A stretch of DNA of 64,000 nucleotides from Sarocladium kiliense (Eukaryota; Ascomycota; Sordariomycetes; Hypocreales; Sarocladiaceae): the NCBI GenBank assembly GCA_030734395.1, contig JAUZTG010000013.1, positions 248,001-312,000 of the forward strand, written 5' to 3'. Position numbers and translations under genes: made by a program. Positions 46,614-58,297 of the stretch are shown here, in pieces. Numbering within the stretch: position 1 is the stretch's first letter; each line of letters opens with the position of its first letter. The notes beneath the pieces were generated by a model that worked only from the letters and a program-made list of their open reading frames with translations, searched no databases and had not been told where the DNA came from.

Positions 46614-47003
46614 ATGGATTTCATCAAGAACGCAGTTTCCGGCTCTGGTGACAAGAAGGCCACAGACAGCAAGGGCAGTGGCCAGAGCCAGGACTACGGT
46701 GACAAGGGTAAGCAAGCACGAAAGCTCATCAGGCCTTGGACAAGCTTGTCCCAGGGCCAGTGACGCCATGGAGGTTCCCTAGGCTAACTCGGGCTTTTAG
46801 CCTTCGATGCCATCTCCAAGAAGGCCGGTCATGATTTCGACCCCAAGACCGACGAGAAGATCACCGATGGCGCTCGAGGACTGTACGAGAAGGCCACAGG
46901 GTATGTCTTGCGTCAATCCGCACCCAAGTCCTGTCTTATCAGCTATTGAACAATGCTGACTTTGAAATCTAGGAGCAAGGTCGACTCCAAGTACTCGAAC
47001 TAA
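46614..47003 (+). CDS. Small hydrophilic fungal protein, 74 aa, possibly stress-related
   Basis: Exons are 46614-46707, 46801-46900 and 46973-47003. The product begins MDFIKNAVSGSGDKKATDSK, contains GQSQDYGDKGAFDAISKKAG and ends EKITDGARGLYEKATGSKVDSKYSN. It is highly charged, Gly/Lys/Asp-rich and has no cysteine, signal peptide or membrane span. I recognise this as a family of abundant small proteins in Pezizomycotina, often reported as stress- or conidiation-induced, without a defined function. The conserved ending TDGARGLYEKATG supports the splice model. It runs tail-to-tail into the siderophore transporter gene with about 150 bp between the stops. Confidence 0.82.
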
Positions 47004-47154
47004 GCCACGGGAAAGCCGTCATTGTAGTACGACTGAAGATAGACTCGTCGCAGTTCGATAGTAATACAAGACTCCTGTTGGAAATGCAAAACCTTGCCTA
47101 ACGAAAATGAATTCAAGATGGGTTTTGTGACCTCAAGCCTCTTGTCAGATTCCT

Positions 47155-49182
47155 TTAGAATACGTTGCCCTTGGTCTGCTTGCCCTTTACAACCTCCAGG
47201 TGGCGGACATTGATGTTCTTCATGAGGAGCACGCAGAGAAGGCACAACGGTGTAAAGGCCGCGCCAGCAATGACCATCTTCCTCTGAACATCGTCGTATG
47301 CTCCAATGATAGCGTTGCGCACAGGGCTGCCGATCGGATAGCTCAGCTGAACATTGATGTCGCCGAAGATCGTCGCCATCTGGTCCTTGCTATCAGATGG
47401 TAGAAGCTCCAAAAGCTTTTGGGGGAGAATATTGTTCCAAAGGGCACCTGCGACGGCAAGGCCAATGGCAGCACCGACAGAGCCGAAGAGACCCCAAAGG
47501 GCTAAGGCGACAGCGATCTCCTGGTGACCAACCGACGCCATGATAGCAAGCTGTCCAGTCAAGGGCCAAATGCCGCTAGAGATGCCATTGAACACCTGAC
47601 ACATGACGAGATATCCGACACCAGTACCAGGAGTGCGAAAGTGGATGAGGAGGGCAGTTCCCAAAACGCAGAAAGGCACACCTGCCAGGGAGAGCCATTT
47701 GTAGTCCCCAGTCCGATGAACCAGGCTGAGGCGGATTAGCACCAGATATCTCTTTTCATGGCGGGGGCCAAACTCACTATCCAACGAAAGGTCCGATGAT
47801 GGCTGACGCCAGCCCGAAGCTGTTGACAATGTATCCAGCGGTAGCAATGCTCTGGCTGTGTACAACTTGCAGGTAAGAGCCATAGTAGGCATCCCAGCAG
47901 CTTTTGCAAGTGTCAGTCGGCGGGGATCATTCTTAGTTCTCATACGCAAGTACTCACTAAATCGAGAGGAACATGAAGCCATACAGAAGGCATCCTCCTA
48001 GAACCGTGCGGTCCTTGAGATAGTGAAAAGGGAAGTAAGCGACGGGCGCAAAGAACTTCTCCCATACCGCGAATAGCCCGAGAAGAACCGCACCGAGCAC
48101 AATCATGGCAATGATGTATGGAGTCTTCCATCCATGTGGCGCGTAGTAGACCAAGCTGAACGGGAGCAAGAGTAGACCCCAACCAAAGACGGTCAGGAAC
48201 ATGCCAACGACTGCGTCTGTGCGTAAGTAAGGAGTTACACTGTTCATTGTCTTGCCTTCACTCACCGTCGAATTGGACCAGGTAATACTTGGTTGACTCC
48301 CACACACTCCTGCTGCGATCTCTCTCGGGATAGACGCCAAGACGGACAGCCTTACGCTTGCTCAGAACGAACACAACGCCAACAGGAATACAAAATGCAA
48401 CTAGAATTATGAGGAAGGCACCGAAAGCCCAGCGGAAGTTCGCGTGATCGTAGAAGAGCTCGGCGATCCTCGGGCCGGCGAAGGTGCTGGCAATTGTTGG
48501 CGTCCCATTGATGCCAAAGAGGATGAGTCGGTTCTGAAGCGACGAGATATCCGCGATAATGACCGAGATGATGTAGTTCATGCCGGTGTTTCCGACCCAG
48601 AAGATGGTCTGGGCGGCGGCATACGTCTCGACGTTCTTGCAAACTGCCTTCATCACCATGCCAATGACCACGAGAAACACCATCCCAACGAAGCCTTCGC
48701 ATCGGCCCCAGATGTCAATGATCTTGGCAATAGTTAAGTTGCAGACGCCGCCCAAAACGGTGGACACGATGCTTGTTGTGGCAAGGAGACCGTGTTGGGA
48801 GAAAGACGAGGTGACGTATGGAGAGAGATTGTCCTGTACGGAGTTGAGGAGGGCGTCGACGAAGGTGACGAGATAGAGCCTTGAGTATCAGGAATCAGTC
48901 CTGAGCTGCAGATTGCCGACCAAATCTGTGAGAAATTGGAAGATGCCTAACTTACATGACGAACATGACAATCAGAAGCTCTTTCGACCAGGCAGTAGTG
49001 ATGGCCTCAACCTGTCTCACACCGAGCTGTTTGTGATCAGAGCTGGAGTCTGCTGTCTTCCCATCTTCAGAAGCGTCCTGGCAGGTGTCTCTGGTGACTT
49101 TTTTGTCTTCGTCATTGGGTTTCGCCTGTTCTGGTAGGAGCCCAGGCTGAACGGCAGCACTGACAATCTTGTGGTGGACCAT
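47155..49182 (-). CDS. Siderophore-iron transporter, major facilitator superfamily (SIT/ARN type)
   Basis: This is a proton-coupled importer of ferric siderophores in the plasma membrane (Aspergillus MirB, yeast Arn/Sit1 relatives). Exons are 49182-48956, 48879-48266, 48216-47958, 47900-47778 and 47725-47155 (597 aa), with consistent phases. The N-terminus is hydrophilic and acidic. About 14 membrane segments follow. Family signatures include FVDALLNSVQDNLSPYVTSS, CWDAYYGSYLQVVHSQS, GYIVNSFGLASAIIGPFVGY and NGISSGIWPLTGQLAIMASV. The C-terminal loop DDVQRKMVIAGAAFTPLCLL is also characteristic. Two identical GATA elements upstream suggest iron repression (see separate entries). Which siderophore it carries cannot be deduced; no siderophore synthetase is in the window. 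Confidence 0.92.
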
Positions 49183-49688
49183 TGTGGTGCGAGTATCTGG
49201 CAGTAGTTTATGTGTGTGAACAAGGAAACGAGAGTAAGTTCGGAAGCAATTCGGAGCTGTAGGGATGCAGCAGATCTTCATGTGCACAACGGCCCAGAGT
49301 TTTCAACCCATCTTCGGCCCCCAGCAGATATTATATTTATACCGTACCAGGCGGGCCCCGGATGGCCCTCGGCCAGTTGACGCGAGATGGACGTCTAATT
49401 GGTCTGTCAAGCTATGTGACCAAAGGGCCCCAGACGGTCCACGTTTGCTTCTGAACTTCACGAGTGGAGTCAGCTGGGTCTCTCAGGTCATGGAGACATG
49501 AGCGAAACAAGTGATCATGGCCGACCAGAAGCCGAACTTCCGGATTGATGTCGATCAAGGCCTGTTCTTGACCATCTAGCTGCATGGACCTTACTAGCCA
49601 GCATCCACACTAGGTATACTAACCGTTCCGCGGTGAGAAACTTAAGGCGAAACTGTGGAGTGAACCTGATCCACCACAAGTGTGAAGG

Positions 49689-49700
49689 ATCTTATCAGAT
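49689..49700 (-). promoter_or_regulatory. SreA-type GATA element
   Basis: On the minus strand this reads ATCTGATAAGAT, a perfect match to the ATCWGATAA consensus bound by iron-responsive GATA repressors (SreA in Aspergillus). It lies about 510 bp upstream of the siderophore transporter start, in the sense orientation of that gene. The matched nonamer is expected by chance only about once in 65 kb on two strands. Confidence 0.65.
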
Positions 49701-49912
49701 GGCCCAACGACTCCATCGCAGCTTTCCCTCACCACGGGTTGTGTTCATGAGCCTCTGGTTCTAATCAAAGAGTGTCATATTGCGTGAGAGGGGCGATAGC
49801 TAGTGCAAATGGCGCCTTCCATTAATACAAACCCGGGTGTCGAGTTCGACCCAGGTTCTGGAAGCGGTCCTGGTCAGGTCTCTCGATGGCGCATTGTCCC
49901 ACGCCGGTGATG

Positions 49913-49924
49913 ATCTGATAAGAT
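49913..49924 (+). promoter_or_regulatory. Second SreA-type GATA element
   Basis: The plus strand carries the same 12 bases, ATCTGATAAGAT, about 730 bp upstream of the siderophore transporter start and 213 bp beyond the first copy, in the opposite orientation. Two identical copies in one promoter make coincidence unlikely. The ApsB gene on the other side starts about 1.4 kb away. Confidence 0.65.
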
Positions 49925-50673
49925 GGATCAAGGGTGGATCTCGCAGACTGGCCACGCAATGAGCCAGGCCGACTTAGGGCCCGACAAGCAAATTGTTTCG
50001 CACACCAGTGATGTTCCCCGCAGCAACATGCCGGAGTTACGCACTTCTATTCGCGTCATCGTAGATGCCGGGCATTCTTGGCTGTCGGATCGTGGGTTCG
50101 GTTCGGCCGGCAGCTTGCGGTCTTGGCAAGGCTTGTCCTTGACGCGCCGCCGTGTCTAACCAGCGGTCATCCCAAATCTGACAGATATTGTAAGTTCCCT
50201 GGATTCTTGGGATGGTGTAATCCATAATATAGGACAATTCCACTGAACAAGGTGACCTGCCTCGGCCAGCAAAATTGCCAGGCTTCAGCCGTCCACGTCC
50301 TCTGGCCTGCCTTACCCTGCATGCCGAACTTGACTCAAGCAATATTCGAACTCTTTGTTAGACCCTTGTCTGTCTGAACTAAAACTGAACTTCCGTGGTC
50401 ATCTCATGACAATGCAAGTGAGCAGCTGGGGTTTTTGTGCCTGGGAGATGTGTTGTGTTGTCTAGCGAAGCGCTGGGGGTTGGGGAACGTTCGGGGTAAC
50501 CCACCACCGTGTCACTCATTGACACGAGGTAAAAGTGTGTTTTCCTCAAATCAGCGCAACTCACTGCCAAGAATTGCAAAGTTGGTTCGATCCGACAGCG
50601 AAACGAAAGGAGCGGTAAAATCATGTCGATCAAATGCGATCCCGGGTAGCTGGCCCCCAATGAATATCTTAAG

Positions 50674-50716
50674 TACCTTAGTACCTTACCTTACCTTAGG
50701 CACCTCACCTTACCTT
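50674..50716. repeat. Tandem ACCTTA-like array
   Basis: Six copies of ACCTTA or ACCTTG occur with one- to six-base spacing. Similar CCTTACCTT and CCTAAGG stretches are frequent in fungal intergenic DNA. It lies about 620 bp upstream of the ApsB start. Confidence 0.65.
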
Positions 50717-51335
50717 GGGTGTGGGTGGGAAAGGGCGCGATGGACAATAAAAGGCTCCCGCTGCCGGGCCAACCACCCTTCAACCCTAACCCGGTGCCAC
50801 GCGATACTTCTTCTTCCGTAGCGGGGCTTATGCAGGGGTCGCTGTTGGGCATGACAACCTTGCCCACCACTGATAGCGACCAGCCAAGGCCCCAACACCA
50901 CTGCCAAACATCTGATGTCGCGCTAACAGCGACCCCTCAGCCGCTAAATCGGCTGAATCCCAGGTGTCATCGCGACGCGCTCAACAACCATCACCGCAGC
51001 CTCACCTGTCGCTCGCCAGGGGCAGCGATCATCCCGGTCTCGAAACACTTTTGTGCCCACTACAGCGCTGCAGACGTCCGTCATCTCTCTACGCCTGTAC
51101 GGAGTACCCTCTCTCTCATATCGTGTTTTTGCAGCACCCCGTGTCAGACTCAGCTATACAAGCTTCTGCAGCGAGCGAAGCGTCTGCGACAACTCAGCCC
51201 TTCCGACCTTGCTTGCTCCCCCGCCATGATGCGACGTGCTCCAGGTTGACCCAACCTCGCGATTGTCTACCTGCAGCGCATAACTGCACAATAGAACCTG
51301 GAACATCCTTGGGCGACGTTACACTGCTCGACGCC

Positions 51336-54300
51336 ATGAGCGCGAACGAGCCGTCATCTCCTCCCCTCGACGCGAGTCTGGCACAGAGCCTTGCCAAAAG
51401 TCATGCTGAACCGACCCCGTCAGCCCAAGAAAAAGGGCATACGGGACATGGCACACGAACTGCAAATACTGGCATTGAAAGCAGCTACCTAGATGGTGTC
51501 ACTATGGACGCGAGCCGGATGCCTGACGATTCCATTTCCGAAGACGCAGTCCGTGAGCATCTCAAAGATGTCGAGTCTAGCTTCCTACCAACCCTCTCCC
51601 CGATACCCACTGGAGTCAACACGACCGGGGCCGGTGTTGATGATACATATCTTTTCGACTCACCCACGAAGAAAGACCCTCTTCCCCAAAAACAGCGGAC
51701 GAAGAGCCCATCTATCGACCCGTCCGACCATGGCAATACCACGTCGAGCTTGGAGAATCTCGATTCGTCTCCAACAGCTGCCGCTGCTGCAAGGACGATC
51801 TCACGCGCCGTCAGTATGGCATCGACTGCCATTCGTCATCCCACGGGCATCAGTGGGAATAAAGAAGACGGCGACGACGCTCTTCCCGAATCGCATTCCA
51901 ATTCAATGACTGCAGAGTCTACAGACCAGGAGCCCTCGCTCTCGAGGTCGCAATCACTCTCCGAGAAGTTCGATGCGGGTAGCACACCTGGCTTCGCGCT
52001 GCGGTCTAGGCGGCCTAAGTATCTACGCAGCCGGCATGCAAGCCAGCGTTCGTCCACATCGTCCTTTGCGACCAATCCCGAGTCACACGATGGTAGCGAT
52101 GTGACCGTCGGTCTTGGTGCCGACTACGCTCTGCAATCTGGCGGCGCTGTGCCTGCCCTGGGTATGCCTAGGAACCTGAGCAGCACTCTCACCAGGTCCA
52201 TCAGCATGGGTAGTGTCGCCTCGGGCTTTGGCGAAGAGTACTACGATCACCCGGCGAACCAACTCGAGACGTTGCCCGAAGTCGATAGCCCCGAACGAGG
52301 TAGACATAGCGACATGTTGAAAACCCCGAAGCCTTCGAAGGAAAATCTGAATTCCGCACCCACAGACACAGTCATAGCCCGTCATGTTAGTAACGTGCAT
52401 GTCCCTGAGTCTCTGGCCAAGGAGTATCGCTTCAAGAGCGGCCTGGAGACCCCAAGACGACCTTCAGCCCTTAGCACAAACACCGGTACCACTGGCAGGA
52501 CCGGCAAGAACCTTACACTGAAGGAACAGAGCAGCACCATTGAGCGGTTGTCGAAGGAGAACTTTGATCTCAAGCTCAAGGTCATGTTCCTAAGCGACCG
52601 GCTCGACAAGTTATCCGAGGAAGGAATCAAGGAGATGATTTCGGAGAATGTTGACCTCAAGACCAATCTCGCTGTATTGCAGAGAGACAATAAGGTCCTC
52701 AGGAGACGAGTCAAAGAATTAGAGAAGCAACGAAAGGATGAGGATGAGCGCCCAAGTACTGCGCGCAGCGGGGCCTCGTCCACGGACCAGACGGCTCGAC
52801 TGTACGACGAGGAGGCTCAAGAGCGCGAAGAAGAACTCATATACTTACGAGAGCGGGTGGAAGAGTATGCCATCGAGATTGAGAGACTGAGAGGCGAGAG
52901 CCTCAATCGTGAATCCGAGAAGAGGAAGCTATCCGACATCGTGAGGTCTCTCGGCGAGCGAACTGGAGAGAATGTCGGCCGTGAGGAAGAAGCCGACGTC
53001 TGGAAGGATCTGCTAGAGCAGGAAACAGCTCGCCGGGAACAAGCAGACGAGGACAACCGCAAGCTCCGCGACGAGATCTTCCGTATGAAACAAGAATTGG
53101 CCAGCGGACAAGGCAGCATGCACCACACGACGAACATTTACAACATCACGAAGAAGCAGCAGCGCGAGCGCGAGGCTATGGGCCACGGCCGTCCTGTCTC
53201 TGGCCATTCCGGGGACGCGGAGGGCTCCAATGCCGGCCTCAGTGTAGCGACAACAATCGTGGAGGAGCTCCGCCGTGAGAGCGAGCAACTCCGGCATGAG
53301 AACGCAGAGCTGCGCCGAGAGGTCGGCGCCCAGACTTCCATGTTAACTTCTCGGAACCGCGAGAAGGAGCGTCTGTACCAGGAGATCGAGGACCTCAAGA
53401 TGGCTCAGCGCAGAGGTGGCCCTGCGTTATCCACTGTTGACAGTATTCTCGATCGGTCAGCCTCGCGAGCTGGCGGACACGAGCGCTCGCAGTCAAGGGG
53501 CAGCGCCCGGACACGCCGGACATCGGCTGATGAGGACGCTGAGCGAGAAGAACTCGAAAACAAGCTGGCCGAGGTCCGGGATCGGATGAGTGAGGTGAAG
53601 CTGCAGAACCAGGAGTTGCAGCGTGAGCTGGAGAACTGCATGCTAGACTTTGAAACTGCGATCAACGGGAAGCGAGATGCGGAAGAGAACGCCTTGAACC
53701 TACGGGAGGAGCTTGACAATGCCACCAATGACCTCGTGGCGCTCCAGGCTGAGCGGGACGAAGCTCTTCGCGAGCAAGGCGATATGGAGATCGAGTTTGA
53801 GGCGCTGCGCCGCGAAGCACAAGACGAGATTGACGCGCTTGAGTACGAAGCTGATCAGCGCAACGAGGACATCCAACGACTCCAAGACGAACTCAACGAC
53901 CGCTCAGAGAATTTCGAAGCCTTGCAGGAAGAGATGCGGAAGATGAGCGAAGCTGTGGTTCGCCTAGAAGATGAGCAGGATAACAAGCTCCGGAGAATAC
54001 AGGAACTGGAGCAAGAGTTGGAGTCATCCAACAAGGAACTCGAGGAGTTGGAAAGCAAGCTCGTAGAAGCCAACGACAAGAATCAGCGCCTTTCCATTCA
54101 GCAGGAGTCTTCCCAGGGCGAGATCGCATTCTTACGCGAGGAGCAAGAGACCGACAAAATCCGCATTGGCGACTTAGAGGCGGCACTAGCGAACGCCGAG
54201 CAGAGCATCCGCGAGGAGAAGGATCGCGCCAAGGAGATCGATAATCGCTTGCAGCAAGAACGCCATCAGCGTGAAATTGTCGCAAATCAGGAGAAAGAGG

Positions 54301-55729
54301 AAGTGCAACAATTTGTCAACGAGCTCAATCGTGAAGCTTCTACTGCAAAGGACGAGGTCCGGCGGCTGCGTAAGAATCTGTCTTCTCGGGAGGTGGAGGC
54401 GACGGAATGGAAGGAGAGACTCATGGAGCTCGAGAACAACCTCCGGGAAGCCCTGGGAGACCTCAACGGCACGCGTTCCTCACTTCTCAAGGTAGGGACC
54501 AGCTACACCACGAGACAGAGACCGCCACTGACCTGTGATAGTCAATCGCGAAGATGCAGCGTGAGCTCGAGAATACCATCCGTGATCTTGACTCGAGCAA
54601 AGCCTCGCTCAACGAGAAGGACCGCATTATCAAGCAGCGTGACGAGCTGCTGGAGTCACACGCACTCGAGAGCCGGAAACTTGCAGAGCTCATCGAGAAG
54701 GAGCGCGTCGCGCATCGAAACACCAAATCTCAATTTGAGACGTTCCAGAAGAACCATCAACACCTTACTCGAACTGCCAGTACGCAGGACGTGCGCATCG
54801 CAGAGCTGGAGAATACGAGAGGCCAGGATCGCAAGCGTATCTCTATGTTGGAGCAAGCTGCACGAGATCAACTCACAGAAAGAAATCAGCTTCTGCTGCT
54901 CCTGTGGCAGAAGCTTAGCGCCATTTGTGGTCGTGAATGGACAAACGACAATGCTCTCATCGATCGGCAGGTTCTCCCGTCGCTTGAGGTCATCGCCAAC
55001 CGTCTACCTGGCTTCTCCCGGAATTTGTTGGCGGCCGTGAAGGCCATCGAAGGCATCATTGGCGGCTTTCAGGGCAAGATCAAGGCGGTGGAGCGAGACC
55101 TGACTCGAGACTATCAAAATCTGGAAAACAACCTAGATGTTCGCACAAAGAAGCTCGATAGACTCGAGACCATGGTGCGCAACTCGATCGCAACAGGGCC
55201 CATGAGCGTCCAGGACAAGAGCAACCGCGTCCTCAAACTGGAAGAATACTGCCGGCAACTCAAGGTCGAGATTGCGACACTCAGGACTGCGAATGACGTC
55301 CGCTCAAGATCATCATACAGCACAGCCAACAACGCAGAAGCCGTGATACCTGGCGACCCAGGGTCGCCGTCACCATCTATACCGCGCGGACCCGGAGACC
55401 GCGATCGCGATCGTGTGAGAACCAGCTACGGTACTAAAGCCAGTCGTCCCTCTGCCGCTGGGACTCGGTCAAGTACAGCCTCTGGGGCACCGTCTTCGTC
55501 TGGCGGACTGATGGATGTCGCACTGTCCGATGATGCCTCATCAGCTCACCATAATGACAACCGGTGGCTGTTCCGTCTGCGTGACATGGAATATAAGCTG
55601 AAGATGGAACGCGAAGGCCGTAATCAGGATCGGCAGGCAGCGAGGCAAAGGCTGAGCGGGCTTGAGTCCGAGAACCGGGGCTTAAGAGAGCGGGCAAGGA
55701 GAGTTGCAGAGGACGAAGGGTTGGAGTAA
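51336..55729 (+). CDS. apsB: ApsB/Mto1-type microtubule-organising protein with CM1 motif
   Basis: This protein recruits and activates gamma-tubulin complexes at spindle pole bodies and septal or cytoplasmic organising centres. Exons are 51336-54491 and 54542-55729 (1447 aa). The first 385 residues are disordered and Ser-rich. Residues about 388-465 form the centrosomin CM1 motif: LTLKEQSSTIERLSKENFDL, KVMFLSDRLDKLSEEG and ENVDLKTNLAVLQRDNKVLR. A coiled coil of some 800 residues follows. The C-terminal block FRLRDMEYKLKMEREGRNQD near residue 1390 matches the conserved Mto1/ApsB tail needed for targeting to organising centres. The protein is longer than S. pombe Mto1 (about 1115 aa). The ATG at 51336 is the first in frame, although the frame stays open for 124 codons upstream. 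Confidence 0.9.
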
Positions 55730-56399
55730 AGACGAAACAACAAGGTCTGAATGGCCAATGGAGCATCATACGGCGTCACAGCCTGAGGAGCACTGGGTGT
55801 CATCTCTTACTACGGTCCTCTTTATTGCATGTTGTACCTAGGGGTTCAGGATTATATATTACCATGCAACAACGGGTTCGAAGGTAGAGAACAACAAAGT
55901 GGTTGGCGCAATAATCGGCGCAACACAATGAAGCTCCGATTGTTGATCAACGCATGATGAGCGATTGCCAGTCGCACCATCCGCGGCTTTTGACATCCTC
56001 ACAGGCTGACTTGTAGACGGCCTTGTAGGGCAACCATTGCGAACGATGTCTCATCCTCGTCACGGACCGAGGACCGTCGGGCCGACCCTCCTAGAAGCTT
56101 GTCACCAAACACTGAAGACTAAGGTGGTGAAGACTGTCCAATAAGCCATGAAGTGACCATTGCCGATCTTACGTCGGGCTAGAAGCGAGAAATATACCCG
56201 TGGAATGGAGCAGAGGGTGAGGTGGGATTGCCTAATCTGGCAACCCCGCGAATCCGGGGTTGGTATAAATCAAGTACCATCTACCTTTCCTCATATGAAT
56301 CGCGAAAAGTATTCATCGCTCGCCATTCTACGAGCCTGGGATAACGGCAGCCAAGTAATAAAAGCCCAGAAACACCATCACCATTCTGCCTGCTCCATC
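55730..56399. other. Intergenic region
   Basis: This 670-bp region between two rightward genes contains the ApsB 3' end and the DUF1479 promoter. The DUF1479 frame is open upstream of the chosen start back to 56160. No other feature was seen. Confidence 0.5.
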
Positions 56400-58001
56400 A
56401 TGCGGCCTCTCATTTCAACCGCCTCGAGGCGTGGGCCTCTGCTCTGCCGAACGGTCATGATGTCAGCCATGCAACCATCAGGTGCGAAGAAGGAGGGCGA
56501 CATTTCAGACGCCTTTGCTTCGTTGGCTGGAATAGAACAAACCCCTCTCCCCGACCGCTTTCGCCAACTGAAGTGCGACTTGGTGAAAGGCAATGAAACC
56601 CGGATCCAAGCAGCATGGGCAGGCTTGCTTGAGGACCTCAAGAAGGAGAACCGTACGATTGCAAAGGAGCGCTCGAATGTCATCCCAGAAATAGAATTCG
56701 AGAAACTGGAGAGCGGACTCGATAGTATACACGACGAGGTGAGGAAAAGAGGCGTCTTGGTCGTGCGTGGTGTCGTTCCAGAGAGCGAGGCGAGGGGGTA
56801 TAAAAGCGAGCTCGAAGAGTACATCAGAAAGAATCCATCTACCAGAGGTATGTGAGGAACACCCATGATGCCACTCCAAACCATTAACAACCGAGTTTGC
56901 AGCCTTTCCGGCTCACGACCCTCAGGTTTGGGAATTGTACTGGTCCGGACCACAGGTGAAAGCCAGGTCTCATCCGTCACTCCTCAAGGTGCAAAAGCTA
57001 CTGATGTCGAACATGTGGCATAAAACGGACTCTTCCTCCAAGATTTCTCTCGAAAACCCTCTGTCATACGCAGACCGTCTTAGGATACGTCAGCCTGGTG
57101 ATGCTAGCTTTGCCCTTGGCCCTCACATTGACGGGGGCGGCGTGGAGAGGTGGGAGAAGGCGGGCTACGGCGTAGCAGGGACTTACGATCATATTCTAAC
57201 AGGCAACGTGGAAGCATACGACCCTTGGGACGCAAGCAAGCGTGTCGATGTGCAGATGAACCTTTACGACGGATTGAGCGCATGCTCAATGTTCCGAGCA
57301 TGGCAAGGTTGGCTGAGTATGAGCCATGCTGGCGCAGGCGAGGGAACACTGCTCGTCAACCCGCTACTCAAGCTTTCCACCGCTTATCTTCTTCTGCGTC
57401 CCTTCTTCAAACCCTTGAACACAGAGCGGGGCCCGGGATTCCTGGAGCCAAACAACTGGCAATTCATGGGAGTCGAGGAGATGACCAGCGATCTTCAAGG
57501 TGCAACGCCTGGACGTGGCCAGGAGCTCAATGATGAACTTCATCCTCACCTTGAGTTGGACACAAGCATGGTGCACGTGCCAAAGATCAAGCCAGGCGAC
57601 TTCGTAGCATGGCACTGTGATAGTATGTGAAGCAGCAGCTCGCATTTTGAACGAAACTTGCTAATCACTGACCTGTAGCTATACACGCAGTCGACAAGGT
57701 ACACAGTGGCAAGTCGGACTCAAGCGTCATGTACATCCCCGTCTGCCCTGTCACCGATATCAATGCACAGTATCTTGTCAGACAGCGCGAAGCATTCCTC
57801 GCTGGAACACCGGGTCCTGACTTTGGTGGCGGTAAAGGCGAGTCTGAACATGTTGATCGACCAACAGAGCACAACTTGAGGGCCTGGACGAACAAGACTG
57901 GTACGCAAGCCATGGGATTGGATAAGCTGGTTGCAAGAGCTGGCGCCGCCCCGGGCGAAATCTCTGCCATTGAGAGTGCGAACAAGATCTTGGGCTTGTG
58001 A
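56400..58001 (+). CDS. DUF1479-family putative iron-dependent oxygenase
   Basis: Exons are 56400-56847, 56903-57622 and 57679-58001 (496 aa). The family (YbiU in E. coli) is structurally related to 2-oxoglutarate/Fe(II) dioxygenases but has no proven reaction. Family blocks include GVLVVRGVVPESEARGY, LGPHIDGGGVERWE with the HxD pair, the glycine-rich AGAGEGTLLVNPLLKLSTAY, and FVAWHCDTIHAVDKVHSG with the distal histidine. The N-terminus (MRPLISTASRRGPLLCRTVM) is basic and lacks acidic residues, so mitochondrial import is possible; a shorter start at the following Met cluster would remove it. The three exons join cleanly in frame and the putative metal ligands are intact. Confidence 0.87.
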
Positions 58002-58297
58002 AGTCTGGACGGCGAATCACGCATTCTCCTTATATAATATGTAACAGAGCTCACTGCGGGCATCTTCTGCCCAGAACAGCTGGTGTCCATTTTGCACCTG
58101 ATCTTGATACCATGGACAAGCATGACGCCGTTAGACACTATGCCGCAACCCAGCCTTTGTCCAATCTCTTATGGCAAGATGATTGCGTTTGTGATCTTCC
58201 AACATCGGATGCAGAAGTCAAATCTATGCCACCCCGAAGAAGCTCTGTGACCCCCTGGACTGGATCAGGTTCAACATCATCAGTTTAGCAAACATCA

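Larger units (their letters stand above)
49183..51335. other. 2.2-kb divergent promoter region
   Basis: This region separates the siderophore transporter (leftward) from ApsB (rightward). Besides the two GATA elements it holds a tandem ACCTTA/ACCTTG array (50674-50716) and a long CT-rich stretch. From 50964 to 51335 the ApsB reading frame is open without an ATG. No other gene was recognised. Confidence 0.5.
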
